Position numbers and translations under genes: made by a program. Of a DNA stretch of 64,000 nucleotides, positions 60,374-64,000 are shown in pieces; within the stretch, counting starts at the first letter, position 1; every line of letters begins with the position of its first letter. Below the pieces are notes generated by a model. That model ran no database searches and was not told where the DNA came from. It saw nothing but the letters and a program-made list of their open reading frames with translations. This DNA is from Candidatus Terraquivivens ruidianensis (GTDB lineage: Archaea; Thermoproteota; Nitrososphaeria_A; Caldarchaeales; Wolframiiraptoraceae): assembly GCA_023267975.1 (NCBI GenBank), contig JALNLA010000003.1, forward strand, positions 124,001-188,000, in the 5' to 3' direction.

Positions 60374-60688
60374 GTGTACAGGCGCTGTTGGCGTAGAAGG
60401 CATAGGTGCGGTGGGGTCGGCAGGTGTCCAAAACCAGTTATCATCTCAACTATGCCCTTCACCGAGAGAATAAATCCCTCACCGAGAGGTAACGATGAGC
60501 CAATATACTTAGATGTTGCGGAAGTTGAGGCGTTGAAGCTCGTCGACTTAGATAAATTGACCCTAGAAGAGGCGGGCGAGAGGATGAGCGTGTCTAGAAA
60601 CACGATTTGGAGACTCGTCCAGAGCGGTAGGGAGAAGCTTATAAGGGCCATAGTTGAAGGTAGACAAATCTTGATTCAAAAAGATTAG
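60374..60688 (+). CDS. DUF134 helix-turn-helix protein
   Basis: The 104-residue protein is a typical DUF134 (PF02001) member: a Cys/Arg-rich start (RRCWRRRHRCGGVGRCP), then VAEVEALKLVDLDKLTLEEAGERMSVSRNTIWRLV in pieces as the sigma-70-region-4-like helix-turn-helix (about 50-85). These proteins are predicted DNA-binding regulators, here of the DUF5320/NifX-like genes opposite. The start is a GTG. Confidence 0.85.
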   Translation: MYRRCWRRRHRCGGVGRCPKPVIISTMPFTERINPSPRGNDEPIYLDVAEVEALKLVDLDKLTLEEAGERMSVSRNTIWRLVQSGREKLIRAIVEGRQILIQKD

Positions 60689-60852
60689 CGAGCTTTTGGA
60701 AAAGTTGTTAAAATCATTGTAGGAAGAGATGGATGTTCTGAAAGCCTAAAATAGTTTAACCTCAAGCCACTAAACGTGAAGAATAGGCTTAATCACACCA
60801 ATGGATTTCCCGCCACGCCCTTGAAAAATAATCCATCAAAATTTGTCGTTTG

Positions 60853-60984
60853 TCATTTTGTTTGAGAGAACTTGTTTCTCGTATACTTAATGCCAGCCGC
60901 AACCAACTCCTCGTTTCTTATCAGGGCTTCGACTACAGTATTGAGCGACCCAGCGGGCGGGTATGGACAGAGCACGATTACCAT
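60853..60984 (-). pseudogene. Possible gene fragment, unrecognised
   Basis: A 43-codon minus-strand frame reads MVIVLCPYPPAGSLNTVVEA and LIRNEELVAAGIKYTRNKFS. The stop-free stretch continues upstream of the ATG to about 61045 (PRYLSRLLTLSFLKHIVASL). Composition is protein-like, but no start, family or full-length gene is evident. It may be the decayed end of a gene. The rest of 60690-61110 shows nothing. Confidence 0.3.
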
Positions 60985-61112
60985 CGGCAAACTAGCAACG
61001 ATATGCTTCAGAAAGCTTAGTGTTAGGAGACGAGAAAGATAGCGAGGGAGCTATCCCCTTACAGACAGTTTAGCCTAAGGCTAAGAATTTGGGCTCCGGC
61101 TAGCTCTTTAGG

Positions 61113-61190
61113 ATTAGTTACGCTGCGGGGAGAAAAAAAATTTCCTCGATTCGTAACTAATTTAGGAGACCATGGGACCATACGCCCACG
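61113..61190 (-). repeat. Hairpin element copy B, downstream of the GT2 gene
   Basis: Arms ATTAGTTACG (61113-61122) and CGTAACTAAT (61152-61161) enclose 29 bases with an A8T3 core. Within about 10 bases follows ACCATGGGACCAT. The plan is the same as in copy A (41229-41310), but the arm sequences differ while still pairing, which hints at conserved structure. Confidence 0.5.
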
Positions 61191-61239
61191 ATATACCCCT
61201 CTGGCCATACTTACATACCGAACAGCATCCCCGAAAGGC

Positions 61240-62226
61240 TCATCCGACCAGAAATAGCTTTATCAACCTCTGGGTTCTTGTCCTGACCCTCAGCCGCCTG
61301 ATTAAATCCTTGTCATCCTTGGTCTTTTTGTAGAGGAATTCCCTCCTTTTATTCAGCAAGGTAAGCAGCATCACGATTCCGCTAACGGTTCCTGAGAACG
61401 TGTAAACATTCCCTAGAAAATCTTTTGGCCTCGTCAAGAACCTTATCAGCTCCAGCATAAGCAAAACAGCTAGGGCCTTTATGAAATTCTTTAAGCTTAA
61501 GCACTCGAAGAGTACGAATACCCTGTTCCTACTTCTAAGGTAAGCCGCCCTCTTTACGCTCACGACCCTGCTAGCAGTTCCGCCACCATAATGGAATATC
61601 TTGCTCCTGGTCGAGTAACCTATAAGGCCGAGCGAGAGCAATGCTTTCAAAGATATCTCGTCATCGTACGCATAGGTACCTAGGCGCTCGTCAAATATTT
61701 TTCCCAAAGCTTCCAGCAGCTCCCTTCTAAAGAAAAGGGACGTACCGCTTACGTAAGCAGTCGGAACAACCACCACGTTCTCGTCGGCTCTGAACCTCAC
61801 ATAACTAAACCACGCATTCATATCGACATAAGTGTGATAAGGTATCTCGGGCGTAGCCTCCGCCGAGCCAAGTAGAACATACTGCGGATGGCTTTTCATG
61901 GCCTTGACGAGAGATTCTAACCACGCTTTATCTACGATTACATCGTTATGCATCGTAACCAAGTATCGTCCCCTAGCCACCCTTAGGCCAATGTTGTATG
62001 CAGCCGTAAGGCCGTAGTTCTTTCCGAGCCTTAGAACCCTTACATCAGGGAATAACTCCCTTGCAACCTCGACGCTCCTGTCCTTTGAACCGTTATCCAC
62101 CAGAATTACCTCATAATCCCCGTACGTCTGAGAAACGATGGATTTCAAGCATTGCTTTAGCGACGCTTCATCGTTATGGCTTACTAGAACTATCGACACC
62201 GATGGCGTGCGCCGAAAATCGTTCAT
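61240..62226 (-). CDS. GT2-family glycosyltransferase, membrane-associated
   Basis: The 328-residue protein has the GT-A domain: SIVLVSHNDEASLKQCLKS, EVILVDNGSKDRSVEVA, GLTAAYNIGLRVARG and the metal-binding MHNDVIV (DxD-like) with a later TYAYDDEISL. The C-terminal 80 residues have hydrophobic segments (FIKALAVLLMLELI, GTVSGIVMLLTLL) that would hold it at the membrane. It resembles rhamnosyltransferase-type enzymes of surface polysaccharide synthesis. It is the last gene of the minus-strand sugar cluster. Confidence 0.87.
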   Translation of the reverse strand: MNDFRRTPSVSIVLVSHNDEASLKQCLKSIVSQTYGDYEVILVDNGSKDRSVEVARELFPDVRVLRLGKNYGLTAAYNIGLRVARGRYLVTMHNDVIVDKAWLESLVKAMKSHPQYVLLGSAEATPEIPYHTYVDMNAWFSYVRFRADENVVVVPTAYVSGTSLFFRRELLEALGKIFDERLGTYAYDDEISLKALLSLGLIGYSTRSKIFHYGGGTASRVVSVKRAAYLRSRNRVFVLFECLSLKNFIKALAVLLMLELIRFLTRPKDFLGNVYTFSGTVSGIVMLLTLLNKRREFLYKKTKDDKDLIRRLRVRTRTQRLIKLFLVG

Positions 62227-62273
62227 GACGCTCTCTTTACCTCGTCAAAGAAGTATTTAATGCGTTAAGCCCT

Positions 62274-63002
62274 CTAAACGTTCTTGCGAAGCTTAAACGG
62301 GGGTATCCTGATGGACCTTAGGCTCATATCAACGGTTAGCGGCGGCCCGTTGTACTCTGCCAAGCTCATAGGCTTCACATCGGGCGTCGTTATCTTTGCA
62401 AGCTCATACATCGATAGCTTCTCCTCGCCAGCAACGTGTAGAATCCCAACAATCCCTTTCTCGATTACCGATTTTAGCGCTAACGCAAGGTCATCAGCGA
62501 ACAGATATGTTCCGAACCTATCGACGAATGCCCTCTCATATGACCACGGCTCTCTTGCTACAAAATTTGTTCTGACTATTAACCACCTTAACCTTGACCT
62601 CTTGACAATGACCTCGCTTACGAGCTTCGTCAACGAGTAATAATTTTTCGGGTGAGGGACGTCCGTCTCGACATAATCCCCCCTATCTCCGTAAAAAACG
62701 CACGCTGTCGAGATGTGTATAAAGTAACAATCTGATGCAAACTTTTCGCACGCATCAATTAAGTTTTCCGTCCCCTCCACGTTTACCCTCCATGCACGCT
62801 CCTTGTTCTCCTCGCACTGCCTTATCCCTGTTAGCGCAGCACAATGTATGAGGGTTTTTGGCCTGTGCTTGGATACGTAACTGAAGACGGTTCCCCTATC
62901 GGTTATGTCCAGCTCCTTATGGGCTGGGTGAAGAGAATCTGGGTAAAGCTTTACTAGCTCCCTCCCGAGCTTTCCGCTACCTCCGGTTATCATGAGTGCC
63001 AT
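62274..63002 (-). CDS. RmlD-like dTDP-4-dehydrorhamnose reductase/SDR
   Basis: The protein of 242 residues has the NAD(P) motif ITGGSGKLGRELV, LIHCAALTGIRQCEENKERAWRVNVEGTENL in pieces, STACVFYGDRGDY and the catalytic YYSLTK. This matches RmlD-like short-chain dehydrogenases that finish deoxysugar synthesis. The ATG at 63002 follows a GGAGGA site and overlaps the upstream epimerase gene by 26 bases; the frame opens nine codons earlier. It likely makes a nucleotide sugar for the neighbouring GT2. Confidence 0.83.
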   Translation of the reverse strand: MALMITGGSGKLGRELVKLYPDSLHPAHKELDITDRGTVFSYVSKHRPKTLIHCAALTGIRQCEENKERAWRVNVEGTENLIDACEKFASDCYFIHISTACVFYGDRGDYVETDVPHPKNYYSLTKLVSEVIVKRSRLRWLIVRTNFVAREPWSYERAFVDRFGTYLFADDLALALKSVIEKGIVGILHVAGEEKLSMYELAKITTPDVKPMSLAEYNGPPLTVDMSLRSIRIPPFKLRKNV

Positions 63003-63939
63003 AGAGTGTCCTCCTAAGCCACTCCGCATTGCTGTATATAGGTTCGCGGTAATCCCTTATCACGCCTTCCTCCATAGCTGAGCCGACGTCGCGTATAGAG
63101 TCCTCAACATCGTGCGTAGCATTTACCCTTAATTCTTTCATGGCCTTGGAAGAATCTACGATGTAGTTCCTAGGGTCCTTTATCTCTCGATAAACGGTAA
63201 CCTCACATCCCGTCTTTCTCTTTATCGTGTCGGCTATGTCCATTATCCTCATGTTCGTGATGCCAACGTTGTATGTTCCAATAGCGTCCGTCTCTAAGGC
63301 CCTGATTATGGCATCGGATGCATCCATTATGTGGAGGAACGGTCTAAACTGCTCACCACCAAACACCGTTATCCGCTTATCCTGAATTGCTTGAGCAATG
63401 AATCTGTTTATGACCAAGTCGAACCTCATCCTGGGAGACATGCCATGCAAAGTTCCAAGCCTAAGTATCAGATAATTTTTACAGTAATTCCTGATAGCAT
63501 CCTCGGCAGCAAGCTTTGAAAGCGCGTATATTGAAATGGGAAAAAGGGCGGATTCCTCCGTAAGGGATTCGTTCTTTTGCGTTCCGTATACGGAGCACGT
63601 CGACGTGTAGACTATTCTTTTATCGTACCTTCTGCATAGCTCAGCCAGGTTCCTCGTTGCAAAGTAGTTGGTCCTGATAGTATCCTCCTTTGATAGGTCG
63701 CCTGCCTGGTCGCCCACGATGGCTGCCAAATGTATAACCGCATCCATGGATGGCACGAGTTCGGTTAGCTCAGTAGAATCCCTGATGTCAGCCTTCACGA
63801 CGCTGGCATCTAAACCTTTGATGTGGTTTTCACCATATAGCATACAGTCAACCACAGTAACGTTGTATCCTTTATCTATGAGGTGCTTAAGCAAGACGGA
63901 GCCAAGGTATCCAGCACCGCCAGTCACTAGGACCCTCAT
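62977..63939 (-). CDS. NAD-dependent nucleotide-sugar epimerase/dehydratase
   Basis: The 320-residue extended SDR has VTGGAGYLGSVLLKHL, DAVIHLAAIVGD, STCSVYG, the catalytic YALSK and FRPFLHIMDASDAI. This is the pattern of GalE/RfbB-type enzymes. The start overlaps the stop of the upstream gene (ATGA), so the sugar genes are translationally coupled. Confidence 0.88.
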   Translation of the reverse strand: MRVLVTGGAGYLGSVLLKHLIDKGYNVTVVDCMLYGENHIKGLDASVVKADIRDSTELTELVPSMDAVIHLAAIVGDQAGDLSKEDTIRTNYFATRNLAELCRRYDKRIVYTSTCSVYGTQKNESLTEESALFPISIYALSKLAAEDAIRNYCKNYLILRLGTLHGMSPRMRFDLVINRFIAQAIQDKRITVFGGEQFRPFLHIMDASDAIIRALETDAIGTYNVGITNMRIMDIADTIKRKTGCEVTVYREIKDPRNYIVDSSKAMKELRVNATHDVEDSIRDVGSAMEEGVIRDYREPIYSNAEWLRRTLYGTHDNRR

Positions 63940-64000
63940 CTTGGCTTAACCTCCCACACATCCTTCCCATACTTCATCGGGTCAGACCTGTAATCGTCCC
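63936..64000 (-). CDS. 3' end of a further sugar-cluster gene, cut by window edge
   Basis: Only about 20 codons are inside the window, reading DDYRSDPMKYGKDVWEVKPR before a TGA that overlaps the epimerase start. This tail is too short to assign, but the coupling places it in the same operon. Confidence 0.6.
   Translation of the reverse strand, partial: DDYRSDPMKYGKDVWEVKPR

Overview
The window comes from an archaeon. It has Orc1/Cdc6, both RFC subunits, RadA, KEOPS (Kae1, Bud32), aIF5A, aIF5B, eukaryote-like ribosomal proteins S6e, S24e, S25e and S27ae, Dph6, archease, the archaeal phosphoglycerate mutase, TATA/BRE promoters, and an initiator tRNA with the archaeal A1-U72 pair. S25e, together with a 16S rRNA reading GTGTCAGC at the universal 515 site, points to the TACK branch (Thaumarchaeota, Aigarchaeota or Bathyarchaeota relatives) rather than Euryarchaeota. 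An aldehyde:ferredoxin oxidoreductase, two 2-oxoacid:ferredoxin oxidoreductases and an Hdr/Etf cluster indicate a ferredoxin-based anaerobic metabolism. Very GC-rich structural RNAs suggest a thermophile. The exact lineage cannot be fixed by eye.

Layout. 0-6.6 kb: a truncated secreted protein, initiator tRNA-Met, AOR, aIF5A, a PadR-regulated ABC exporter and Dph6. 6.7-10.5 kb: a replication block (Cdc6, a small winged-helix protein, RFC large and small). 10.5-12.4 kb: a zinc-ribbon protein, a tandem pair of unknown paralogues and a RecA-like ATPase. 12.7-14.3 kb: a lone 16S rRNA gene inside its own processing stem, with no 23S beside it. 14.4-23.5 kb: an AT-richer accessory stretch between the 16S gene and tRNA-Arg. 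It holds an orphan protein, a tRNA-His with an extra hairpin, a divergent pair of related membrane proteins, the nitrogen regulator NrpR, a three-gene glutamate synthase, and at least two decayed genes (a GltD-like oxidoreductase and a UroD-family methyltransferase).

23.5-41 kb is a dense housekeeping region: TatD, S25e, ApgM, RadA with a 522-residue intein, RqcH/NEMF, CBS and Mut7-C proteins, AMMECR1, a glycosyltransferase, RdgB, KEOPS, aIF5B-S6e-S24e-S27ae, dephospho-CoA kinase and a winged-helix/nuclease-fold protein. The S27ae frame has no ATG, GTG or TTG start.

41.3-55 kb is the metabolic highlight. One minus-strand operon runs korD-korA-korB-korC (2-oxoacid, probably 2-oxoglutarate:ferredoxin oxidoreductase) straight into a HdrA'-HdrA-MvhD fusion, an HdrD-like iron-sulfur protein, and EtfA-EtfB, mostly with overlapping genes. 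This couples a ferredoxin-producing oxidoreductase to two kinds of flavin-based bifurcation module. A divergent cysteine-containing winged-helix regulator separates it from a second oxidoreductase operon, porCDAB, on the plus strand.

55-64 kb: a phosphoesterase, a thioredoxin reductase without a usual NADPH motif, archease, a SPOUT methyltransferase, a site-2 protease, tRNA-Ser, a decayed cation-efflux gene, a DUF134/DUF5320/NifX-like cluster, and a cell-surface sugar cluster (GT2 and two nucleotide-sugar SDR enzymes) running off the right edge. Two copies of an unrecognised hairpin element lie just past the 3' ends of the etf and GT2 operons.
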